Below, one piece after another: positions 49,528 to 59,706 of a DNA stretch of 64,000 nt. Location of the stretch: positions 5,674,917 to 5,738,916 of the forward strand of contig NW_004450276.1 in assembly GCF_000321225.1 (NCBI RefSeq). Direction: 5' to 3'. The position numbers and the translations under genes are program-made. The DNA comes from Odobenus rosmarus divergens (taxonomy: Eukaryota > Chordata > Mammalia > Carnivora > Odobenidae). The notes beneath the pieces are model-generated. The model was not told the DNA's origin, did no database searches, and saw only the letters and a list, made by a program, of their open reading frames with translations. The first letter of the stretch is position 1. Each line of letters opens with the position of its first letter.

Positions 49528-51302
49528 TCAAGTCTGCTTTTGAAGCTCTCTATTTGTCATCATGTTTTTAAGCTGTAGGATTTCTGTTTTTGTTATTTTT
49601 TTAATAGTTCTATTGCTTTGTCAAACTTTTCATTTTGCTCATGCATTGTTTTCCTAATTTCATTTGGTTTCTGTGTTTTCTTGTAGTTCACCAAAGTTTG
49701 TGTATTATTCTCAGTTCTTTGACAGATCATAGATCTTTGTTTCTTTAGGGTCAGTTATTAGAGTTTTATTAGTTTGGTAGTGTCATGTTGACCTGAGATT
49801 TGTGATCTTCCTTCCTTACACGGGAATCTATGCTTTTGAGTAAGTAGTCTCCTTTTCTGGGTTTTACAGGTTCATTTAGGCAGAGACAGTTCATCAGACA
49901 GCTCACTTTAGGTTTCTGAATGTGTCTGCTGGGAATTTCCAGCTGTGGGGCCTGCTACTGGGCTCATTTTTGGGTGAGGCCATTGCCTTAGTCCTGAGGT
50001 CACAAATGGGAGCCTCGGGGTGGGGTGGGGGGAGCTGTAGGATGGGCTCCACCATTGCCTGGGTTCTCTGGTCAGGCTTACTAGACAGTTAGGACTGGGT
50101 GCTATGCTCAGTAGTAGGTGGGGCTGTGAGTTAGCATCCCTGTCCCAGCAGCGCAGCAGAATGGGCCCTAGGGCCTGCAGGGCTCACTGGAGAGCCTGAT
50201 CAGACAAGATTATGCACTGAATTCTCTGGCCAGGCAGGGCTACTGGTTTTGCTCTGCAGGTGGGGAAATCACAGAATGTGCTTCTGTTCAGTGGCTACCC
50301 TGTAAGTAGGGATGGGTCACATAACTTCCTGTGTGCTGTGGTCAGGCTCCCTGGCTGCACATCTGAGGGCTGTTTTCAGCAATGGGCATGGCTCCTAATT
50401 AGTTTCCCCACCTGGGTGGAGGGGAAGAACTAGCTCCAGGACCGCAGGACTCTTTCTGGTCTTGACTCAGGCCATCTGGTGAATTCTCTGGTTGAATGGG
50501 GCCACTGGATTTGTCCTGCAGACATCAGCGCTGCCTGCTGGAGGGGGGCTGTGCTTTCCAGGCCTTATGCCCAGGCTTTGTGTTCAGGTGGGCGGTCCCG
50601 GGAGTGAGCCCCCTGCTGCCTGGGGGGAGTGGGGGAACTGACGCCGAGCCTGGCTAAGCTCTTTGTGGTCTTGACTCATGCCAGTGCCCTACCCAGGTGC
50701 CGCTTTTTGGGCATGATCAGCTCTGCCTGCTCTCCTCTCTCAGCAATTCCGGGCTACCCAGCTTCCAGGTGTTGCGGCTGGGCTCTCTGGTCAGGTGACT
50801 GGGAGCCGCATTCCTTCGCGGGTGGCCTGTGAAGGAGCTCTCCTCACCGGGCTCTGGTCGGCCTCCTCGGTGCTCCCAGGCAGTCTCTGGTCAGGAGGGC
50901 CTGGGGGCTCTACTCCGCGGCGGGAGGAGCTGTAAGTTAGTTGCACCACCTGAGTGAGGGCCAAGCGGCCCGCCGCCCAGGCTCCGGCTCAGACCAGCCC
51001 AGCTCTGCCCACGAGCAGAGGTGCTACTTGGGACCTCTCAGGTGCTGCAGGTAAGAACTCGGTGGGTCAAGATCCAAGTGCTGGGTGTTGCCCGTGCCTC
51101 CCTGCTTCTGTGTCAGATTCCCACTGTTGGCCCCACAGATTCCTCTGTGATCCCCGTGGCTTTGGAAGTGGAGTAGGGTGTTCCATGACATGATCCACGG
51201 TGCTGGGGTGGGGGCTGGATGTCCCCCCCGCCCCCCGGCTGTCTTTTCCCATGAAGGAACCAGAGGCTCAGGGGAGACCTCAGAGCGGTGCTGTGCTGGC
51301 CT

Positions 51303-51323
51303 GGGGGGCGGGGGCGGGTGGGG
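51303..51323 (+). other. G-quadruplex motif
   Basis: Four G runs separated by single bases (G6-C-G5-C-G3-T-G4) satisfy the canonical short-loop quadruplex pattern. Confidence 0.75.
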
Positions 51324-53365
51324 TTGGCATGGGGTCAGCACACAGCTGCTGCTCGTACCTCCCAAGGCGGACGCTCCTGCCCTCTCGGGTGCAGGGTTAC
51401 TTAGCTCCCCCCCCCCCCCCCATTCTAGGATTCTCTTCGTGGTGTCTTATTCCTGAATAATTGCTAGTTGTTTTATGAGGGGGGTGTGAACTCAGGAATG
51501 ACCTATGACAGCAGCTTGGTGACATCGCTCTGTGTCATTCTTGTTTGGAGAGAATGAAGGCCCTGAGGACTGTTGGTGCCTCGTGTGACAGTTCATTCTG
51601 GTAGTTTTCGGGTGGGCTGCGTGCTTTGCAGGATTCATGTTGGAGTTACCGAGTTTTGCTCATGAGTAAACTTGATACACAATGTGGGATATTCTGCAGT
51701 GCAAACTGATCTTGTGTTTAAATCTTCACACATCATTACCGAGAGTGCATTCGGAAAATTGCTGTAATGCAAAGGAGAGGAAAAGAATTACAGTGGAGAT
51801 AAAAGGAAAATAAATTCCAGATGAGATAATTATTAGCACATTAATAAAGTAGTATTCATACTTGGTAAAGACTGAATTCCTCCAGACTCATTTCAATGAA
51901 AGAGAAATTTACATGTCCTTAGTGGTTCTTGGGTCTTGGTATGCATTGGAATCACCTGTGGAGCTTCACCCTGGTGGCCGTCGCGGAAGCAAGTGCAGGG
52001 GTCTTGTGTGATGTGCTCCCAGTGATGAGGGGTCGAGGAAACAAGGAAAACCAGCTCTGGGCTTCTAACTGTACTAAAGAGTGAAGTTTAGGTTCCCGGA
52101 GAGACTTCCTCTTCTAGACACAAACGGAAAACACCTGATTCTGGAAAGTGTTGTCTCTGGCAGCACTGAGGAATGTCACTCCGCTAAAATGACAGATGAC
52201 TGATCATTAACTCCTGCCTGTTTCTCCCGCTCGGAGGAATCTAAACAAAAGCCGGACTTGGCCATGCAGGTTTTCTCTTCGGAAAAGTGTGTCATTCACC
52301 TTGGCCGCTTATTTGTATAGTGTCTGAGTGTAACTACTCATGCTTTTGTGTCTTGCTAACTTACTTCATTGAAGCACTGGGTGCCTTCGTCAGCTCCACC
52401 AAGTACACCTGGTTTTCTGGGTTGCTGCTCTGTGGTTCCACGTGGTTGTTAGATTCTTGCTCTGGGAAGTTTCTGGGGAGCTGTTGCTCTTTCCCCAGCA
52501 CTTGACCCTTGGAAAAGGGTGCTGTGCTTAGAAATGGGTTTCTATCAGCTGGTTCCTGTCTGGACTTCTGTGCATAAGTCCTGTGGGTGTGTGATCGGTG
52601 TCACGGGTCAAGAGCAAGCATTGAGAGTGAATGCCAAGAAAAACAAGTTGCCAACTTGTTTTCTTAAGCTGTCAGCCAAGCAAAAGTAGGATCACTGTAA
52701 CCAGACTCTCCCCGAAATAGACAGGAGAGGCCCCTGGAATTGTAGGCCAAAGGTGCCTGCCAGTAAAATGTAATTATGCTTTTAAAAGTAGGGGATGGGC
52801 TTTTGTTTTGGATTTTAGAACTCTCAGTGAGAACAGTACCATTAACCTTAGTTTTATTTACTGAAATGCAAAGTAAGTATGTTTATACGTGGATGGCACC
52901 ATCTTTTTGTGTAAATCGAACAAGGCCCTTCAAAATGAAGTCGTTGTGATCTTTTGTAAACATTTGGAAGCTGTTATATTTTTAAGTGATTTTACCTGGT
53001 TAAAAATTCATGCCAACTGTTATTCCATGTAGAGTCCCATTCCTCACCTTGTTCTTGGCATCAAAAGAAACATCTCTTTCATACCAATAACTGAGTGTTT
53101 ACTATCCTTTAAGGACAGTGAAGATTACTGTGAAGCGTGAGTATCCTTCGATTGTGAATTGGGTCACCAGTCAGGTTTGGCAGGGCTGTCTGAGGGGCAG
53201 ACCCTTACACACACCGTCACTGCCTGCGGTCTGCTCCCCTGCTCCCATCCGCCTCGTGCCCCTCCCCTGGAGCTGCCGAGCAGACCAGCTGGTGGTGAAC
53301 AAGTGTGAACAGCACCCTCAAGGTGCTTGTAACACAGTTAAGCACTGGCCTGAACATATTTTTTA

Positions 53366-53521
53366 TTTTTATTTTTTAATATTTTATTTGAGAGAGAGAG
53401 AGAATGAGAGCACAAGAGGGAAGAGGGTCAGAGGGAGAAGCAGACTCCCCGCCGAGCAGGGAGCCCGATGTGGGACTCAATCCTGGGACTCCAGGATCAT
53501 GACCTGAGCCACCCAGGCGCC
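53366..53521 (-). mobile_element. CAN-SINE, antisense, internally deleted
   Basis: SINE of the 'gactccaggatcatgacc' type. Flanking cctgaacatatttttta copies lie at about 53349-53365 and 53521-53537. The segment normally between the two GAGCC motifs of the head is missing. Confidence 0.93.
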
Positions 53522-54039
53522 CTGAACATATTTTTTAAATTACTGGTTATCATGACCACTTTTCCAAATATTTGGGTACTAGAAAAAGAAAGGAAATGTC
53601 TCATTTACTCCATTCAACTGGCAATTTTTATATTAAAATATACACAGATAGCCAATATTCCTATCTATTTTTATGTATACTCTTCCTACAGAGTTGATTC
53701 ATAGTACACACATAATTTTGTGCCCCGCTTTTGTCACGTAAATATAAAGTGACATACTCGAAACATTTTAGAAACTGAATTTTGTATCTGGTGTAACTCA
53801 GTGATTTTCTGGGTCAGATGTGCGGTTTTCCCAAGTCCTGACAGGTCCTGTCCAACAAGTGTCAGTGCATCATCTTTATATGAGCATGGACTCTTCTAGA
53901 AAGGATGTTTTTTGATGACCAGTTTCTTGGGCCCACAGCTTGAAACCCTCATAATTCCTAGCAAATCTTCCAAAGGAAAGCCATTACTTTTGGCCAAAGG
54001 CCTTCTCTTGTCACCACCCAGGGATGTACCTGCCGGGGC

Positions 54040-56620
54040 AGGCTGGAAAGGGGTGGCACGCGGCGTAGGAGCTCCAGACATGTAATCTCCTTTGTTTCGG
54101 GGTCGAGGGGCCCGGGCCGTTAGGGGAGGAGAGAGGCAGGAGAGAGCGAGGCTCGGTGCAGGACGGCCGAGCAGCGCTGTGGGAGACAGGTTTCAGGGAG
54201 GTGGGAGTGAGCTTCCCAAATGGTATCGAGTGGGCCCAGGACACGAGGTTGGAAAGGTGCTGTGGGTTTGTGAAAAAGAGCTTGTGGAGGGGCCGCTGGG
54301 CGGGTTCGGCCGCCGGCTGCCGGCGGAGGCAGCTCACCGCGCGCTACGGCCGCTAGCAAGGCATGGCGCAGGCAAACTCGGAGGGAGGGCAGATGCGGGA
54401 ACGAGGGGGAGGTCCGAAGGGCAAACGTATGTTTTCCAGATCGGGGTCCGTAAACAGCAACCCAGATAACCGAAACCAACGTATTGTGTCTTCGTTGGCG
54501 TGGTCTTCACTGGAGAGTCTCAAATTCCTTGAGCAGCTACAAGTGACTTGAGTTCAGTTTTCAGGTTTTGTGCACAGCGCTTGATGCGGTTTCTTGCAGG
54601 GCAAACCAGTTTTAAGGCCTTGGGTGTGTAAGGACCGCAGCTCCCGGTGCCCCCCGCCCCGAGGGCCTGCTGGGGCGGGAATGGGGTGGCGGGCCAGCGG
54701 GGCCCCCCCAGCGAAGCCCGAGGGCAGGCTGGGAGCCTGGCTTCATCAAACCCCTTCAGCTCGCGGCGGGCCCCGTGAGGCCTGTGTTGTTCTGCGGCTT
54801 ACCGGCGAGGAAATGGAGGCTTGGAGAGGGCGGGCAGCTACCCAGCCGCCAAAGTGCCGGTCGCTACAAATCAGAACAACATCCGAGGCGGGTAAGGGAG
54901 GAAGCACTCAATGATAATTCCTCCTCCTCCCCCCGGATCCCCGGTGAGCATGGCACATGAGGCCCCTCGGAATCTGGGCTCGACCCGGGGCGTCCGACTC
55001 TGGCCCCTGTCCCCGCGGTCCTCTCACCGAGCGCTCCGGCAAGCCCAGGCCCCGTCCTCCCGGGGCCTTTCCCAGGCTGTTGGCGTTCATTCCTGGGGCG
55101 CGGTGGCCTTGCACCTGCCGTTCCGGGGCCCGCGCCGGCGGCTCCAGGCTGTGCCCGCCGTGCCCGCGTCCCACTGCACTCGGTGCAGAGCAGACCCCGA
55201 AAGCTGGGGAAGGGACACGGACAAGGTCACGGGAGGCCTAGGGAAGAAAGGTCAGCTGGGATCTCTGGGGGTCGGGGGGGAGGTGATCGTGGACGCTTCT
55301 AGGGGCCAAGAAGTGACGGACTGAATCCCGGGCTCTGGGCCGGAGATTTGTACGCACGGTCTTGTTTCTCAGCTGGGGCGGGGGGTGAGGGCTGTCCCTG
55401 AGCCTCTTGTTTGCGGGCGGGGGACCGGGAGATTCCCGAGTCTGCGACCGGGTCTGGGCTCAGGGGAGTGGCGGCCGTTGGGCAGGATGGCCAGGAACCG
55501 AGGGCCAGCCTGGGGTCACCTGCACAGGAATCTGAGGACCGGCGGGGGAGCCCCCTGATTTATTTACATGCGCTTCATTCCCAAAGGAACTGGAGGCCTC
55601 GCAACGTTGAAAGGCAGCGTGGCCCCCTGGCCATCAGGGCTTTGGGGGGCCCTGTGGGATCAAACCGGAAGTGCGTCTTGGGGCCGCACGAGAGGGCTGT
55701 GGGGACTGAAGGGGCACTCGGGGCCGGTGAGGGGCCTGCTGACTGCATGAGGCTGCATGCACAGCCGGCAGCGCCAGGCGCGAGGCCCCGAGGGACCAGG
55801 TGCGAGGCCGGGAGGGAGGGCGACCTCTCCGTGCGCAGCAGGGAACGCTCAGCATTCGGATTCTGAGAGTGCCTTCTGAAGTTTGAAGAAATGCACTTTT
55901 TTTTGCTGATCGAGTTAATTTGATTTCCCTCAAATTCTGATTGATGCATCTGGTGTTTTTTCACTTGGCTCACTTAACAAGCAGACGGATTAATTAGGAG
56001 ATTTTACATTTTTGGCACTGCTGCCGTTCCCGGCGCAACTCTCTCTCTGGTCCTCCTGGTCTCCTCCCAGCGCAAGCACAGACAGGTGTTTTCTGCAGCT
56101 GAACTCTTCCCGTACAGAGGCTTCTTTGAGTAAAATAAGGTGTACATTTTCTTTGCAAGCTCCTGGCCTCGTGCAGGGGCTGCCCTGCTCGGCTGAGCGC
56201 CGGGGTCCCCGGCAGGTGGGGTCCCTGAGCAGGCTCGCTCAGGCCAGGAGCAGGGAACCGGAGCCCCCGGTGCGGCGGCGGGCATCTGCGCTTTCGGCGT
56301 CCCGGGCAAGCCCAGCGTGCGGTTCGGGGCGGAGAACCGCATGGGTCCGGTCCTGCTGGCCTTGCCGGCCTCGGGGTGCGCTTGGCCTCAGGCCACTCTC
56401 CCGCCTCTTCCTGGCCCCTCAGGCCCTCTGGGAGCGCCCTCCTCCTTCCTGGGGCTTGGGGCTCAAGCCTTCCAGCGCCTGGAAGCCCAGTGCAGGGAAA
56501 TCCCTATCCCCCCGCCCTGCCATCCCCAGAACGGGTGGGGTGCCGCAGAGCCTCCCCTCCCAGCTGCGCCTCCGGGGGGCCTTGTCCTCCTTACAGTGTG
56601 AAGCTTTGATGTTTGAATCG
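54040..56620. promoter_or_regulatory. CpG-rich block, candidate orphan CpG island
   Basis: CpG density rises sharply from 54,040. I count about 36 CpGs in 54,001-54,480 (for example gccgccggctgccggcgg near 54,310), and the block stays GC-rich to about 56,600. It is not at the 5' end of either recognised gene. It could be an alternative or non-coding promoter, or simply GC-biased DNA. Confidence 0.45.
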
Positions 56621-57841
56621 CAACTCGTGCGGATGCTTAGTCTTGGATTTTGCTGCAGGACTGAGTGGCTCTGCCGGCTTCACCCTTTGTAAGCAGGAAA
56701 GACTATGACCTTGTAACACACCAGCCGCCCACTCTGGCCCTGCCGCTGTCACAGCTTTGCCGCGTCGTCGGTTCCTGAAAGTGTCTTTCTTTTAGGACCT
56801 ACATTTACTCCTCCATCAGAGCGGTCTTCTTTCTCCACTCCATAGCTCTGTGTTTGGTTTGCTTTTTGGAATCAGTGTCCAACCCAAGACCAGGAAAAAG
56901 ATACCAAAAAGGCTTGGAGACCCGCCCCCCCCAGTGGCAGGTCCCCGGCCTAGGGGCGCCGCCCTGGCCTGCAGGCCTTGCCCTTAGGGCAAGTGGCACG
57001 TCACCAGGCCGGGGCCCCTGCAGCTTGCTGGGAACAAGGGGGAGTTTCTTTGCCGCTGGGAGTTGGGTGCTGAGCAGGTGGAGGATGTGGAGCCGACCCG
57101 TCTTGGGATCGAAACAAGTTTGGGATCAGTGTCACCTGGACATCCCAGTGCCTGCCTTCCTGTCCCACCCCTGGCCAGGATGCCCCTCTCTCCTGTCTGG
57201 TCAGACCGCCCCAGGCAAAAATGTCCACATTAAGTGTCAAATTCCAGTTTTAACATAACAGGATAGATCTCATTTTAGCCCAAGAGAAGATTTCCAATAG
57301 GCTTTCCTTAAACCAAGACTCTTTAAAGGGGCGACAAGCGGCAGTCTAACGTCTAGAATCATCTACTGTTCGCTGCAGTAACATCTTCCCTCGTGAAACA
57401 GACTGGAACCAAGATAATTTGGGATAAACAACTTGATATTTCCTCTCAGATTTTACAGTTCTTTAACGAGATTTTTTGACTAATGATGGAAAACAAAACC
57501 TAACACATTGTTCACTTTCCTGTAGAACTCAGGACCTACTGAGTAGGCCTCATTGCCCCTCAAATCTTGGTCCATTTCCTTTTGTAAAACTGGGATTCTT
57601 TTTAAACTGATGGACTTGGCCGAGTTAAACTCCTGTAATAATTCAGGAGACACTGATCCGGGGCCCCTCACACACCTGGCTCATTCCAGGTAGTGAAGGC
57701 AGGAGGGAACAATTGGGTGTGTATTTTCTTTCCATCCCCAGAGCAGCTTCCGAAGCGGGAAGCTCCAGCAGAGGGGGCGAGGCAGGGAGCTGGGTTTGAG
57801 AACCCTGTTCGGTAGGCTTCCAGCTGGGAGTAGTGCAAGGT

Positions 57842-57893
57842 GGGGGTGGGGGGGGGAGGAGGGGTCTGCCCCCCCACCCCCCACGGTGAGGCG
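57842..57893 (+). other. G-rich/C-rich inverted repeat
   Basis: gggggtgggggggggagg is followed 10 bp later by cccccccaccccccac, so the strand can fold into a G:C stem or, on the left half alone, a quadruplex. Confidence 0.6.
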
Positions 57894-58343
57894 ACAGCAC
57901 TGGGACCCGTCCCCAGCTTGCCTTGGGACGCTGCCCTTTCAGACACTGGTTGTTTCCGCCTGGGAATCAGATTGATGAAGTGATTTCCCTTTTTCGGTTC
58001 TACACGAAGCTGTTCTTTTTTTCCAGCAGACCAGAGGAAAATAATTGCAGCCACTCAGTTTTACAGCGTGTTAACTGAGCTCCCCGGCGAAGAAAGTCTA
58101 AGGCTGAAGGCCAAGTAGTTTGCTCAGACAGGAGACGGGGACTGTTGCCAAGACCGTGGGGATGGCTTCCCGGCCACAGGTGGAGCCAAGGCGGGGCTCC
58201 CGCAGGGGAAGCTGGCCGCTCATGGCCACAAATGGCCGAAAAGAAAGCCACTTCCCCAGGTTTGCGGGCCAGACCTGGGCCACCACCCACCACCTTTCCA
58301 GTCTGTAAAGGGGCCTGTGATCCTCGGCGGCGCCCTGGGTCGC

Positions 58344-58372
58344 AAACGCAAGCCATGTGGTCTGTCTTGTTT
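58344..58372 (+). repeat. 29-bp direct repeat, copy 1
   Basis: Identical over all 29 bases to 59,678-59,706 (starts aaacgcaagccatgtgg, ends tgtcttgttt). The surroundings of the two copies are not alike. Confidence 0.95.
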
Positions 58373-58632
58373 CCAAGCACAGAGGGCCCGGCACCCCGAG
58401 GTGTCCCACGGCCACACTGTCCCCGCCCGGGGCGCCCCGCCCTGTGCAGAGCAGCAGTGAGGTTATACAGGGGGCTGCCCCCTGAGAGCGCGGTGCTTAT
58501 TCTCAGCCTGTTCTTTGGAAAGCTGGCTTGGGCTGACCATTTGGTGAGAAGGAACTTGAAAATTTAGGACTGAATGTCACAACCTGTTTCTACCAGTGAC
58601 GGAACATGACTAATCTAAGCTGCTTGCCCCCG

Positions 58633-58682
58633 NNNNNNNNNNNNNNNNNNNNNNNNNNNNNNNNNNNNNNNNNNNNNNNNNN
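58633..58682. other. Assembly gap of 50 N
   Basis: Exactly 50 undefined bases. The flanks are duplicated (58,608-58,632 = 58,715-58,739; 58,683-58,716 = 59,968-60,001), and a C homopolymer of 30 bases follows at 58,750-58,779. Confidence 1.
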
Positions 58683-58749
58683 CACTAAAGGATAAAAGAC
58701 CTGCCCCCCCAGAAGACTAATCTAAGCTGCTTGCCCCCGCGCCGCCCCG

Positions 58750-58779
<30 letters not shown>
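58750..58779. repeat. C30 homopolymer
   Basis: Thirty consecutive C next to a sequencing gap; the true length is doubtful. Confidence 0.9.
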
Positions 58780-58781
<2 letters not shown>

Positions 58782-59677
58782 CCTCCCTGCCCCTCAGCCT
58801 CCAGACCCAGCCCCCGCTCGCTCTCAAAGGCGCTGGGACCATACGGGAGGCCGCGGTGAGGGCATGGAAGGCCACGAGCACCGGTGCCAGAAGCGCCCGT
58901 TGCAGGAGCCCCTGGTCAGGGTGGGCTCTGACTCAGGCGTGTCCCGTGCCTCAGTTTTCCCTGAGTGGGGTGGGGGTCCCTCAGGAGGAGCTGGGGGTCA
59001 GGATCCACGCAACCCCTCTACCCTTGGGGCTTTCTAGGGCAAAGGCAAACCGAATGCCTGCCGAAGTCTCCCAGCTGTCTGTCCTCCTCGGGGGGATTCA
59101 GAATCCCTCAAGGGCCTCGGGGACCCGCCATCTGTTTGCAATCCCACATGGACCTGTGACCATGTAACACACTGTGCAAGTGGGCGTATTGAGACAGGTG
59201 TAAACTGGGACTGTCCTGCACAGTATATGGTCCGTCCCGTGTGTATAGAGTATCACAATTTCACCTGTGCCCTTTAAATTCTAGGAAAAAACGTAATTGC
59301 TAAAACAACTACCACAAATACCCTACGGATATAAGTAGGAATGAAATAGCTGGTATTTTAAAGGGATTAGTTCTCTGCTTTCAAAGGGGTAGGGTGGACA
59401 TGGTTTGAGGGGTGGGACTGGCACATGGCAAGAAAAAGTCCCGAGGCATTTTTTTAAGCTCTTCCCAAAACAGTGACAGTGGAAAGCTTATTATGATCTT
59501 ATTCTAAAACCGAGTGAGAAAACCCACTGGCTACAATATTCCAACCAAAAGCGATCATCCCCTCCTGGGGTTGGGCTGTCTGGCCCAGCACACGCGCTTG
59601 ATCGGGGCGAGAGGCTTGTGCGGGACTTCTGGATGGTTCCCACGCAGATGCCGCAGAGGCAGCGGATTCCTTGCTGG

Positions 59678-59706
59678 AAACGCAAGCCATGTGGTCTGTC
59701 TTGTTT
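59678..59706 (+). repeat. 29-bp direct repeat, copy 2
   Basis: Exact copy of 58,344-58,372. Each copy contains the RUNX core TGTGGT. Confidence 0.95.

Larger units (their letters stand above)
43882..51460 (-). mobile_element. Nearly full-length old L1 (L1MB-like), antisense
   Basis: The reverse complement runs 5' to 3' from about 51,460 down to 43,882. The 3'UTR-type end is at 43,905-44,420 ('aagatataattgatatgcc', 'gttaacatccatcg'); ORF2 follows in reverse through 44,420-48,400 ('aataatgctgcagggaacat', 'ttgaccatatatg', 'gatgctggcctcataaaatg', 'gagaatgtatattctgctg'); an ORF1/5' region lies at 48,400-49,900 and a GC-rich 5'UTR-like part beyond. Frames are broken by stops and four SINEs, so it is dead. 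The outer limit near 51,460 is uncertain. Confidence 0.75.

Noticed and set aside
56012..56692. 226-codon ORF on + and several other ORFs over 100 codons at 54-62 kb
   Set aside because: All frames are open in GC-rich DNA. The ORFs overlap on both strands, have no recognisable domain, and their composition (Pro/Arg/Gly/Ala) follows base content.
58683..58716. 34-bp repeat shared with 59,968-60,001 as a biological repeat
   Set aside because: It starts exactly at the N gap and is fused to a copy of the other gap flank, so an assembly artefact is simpler.
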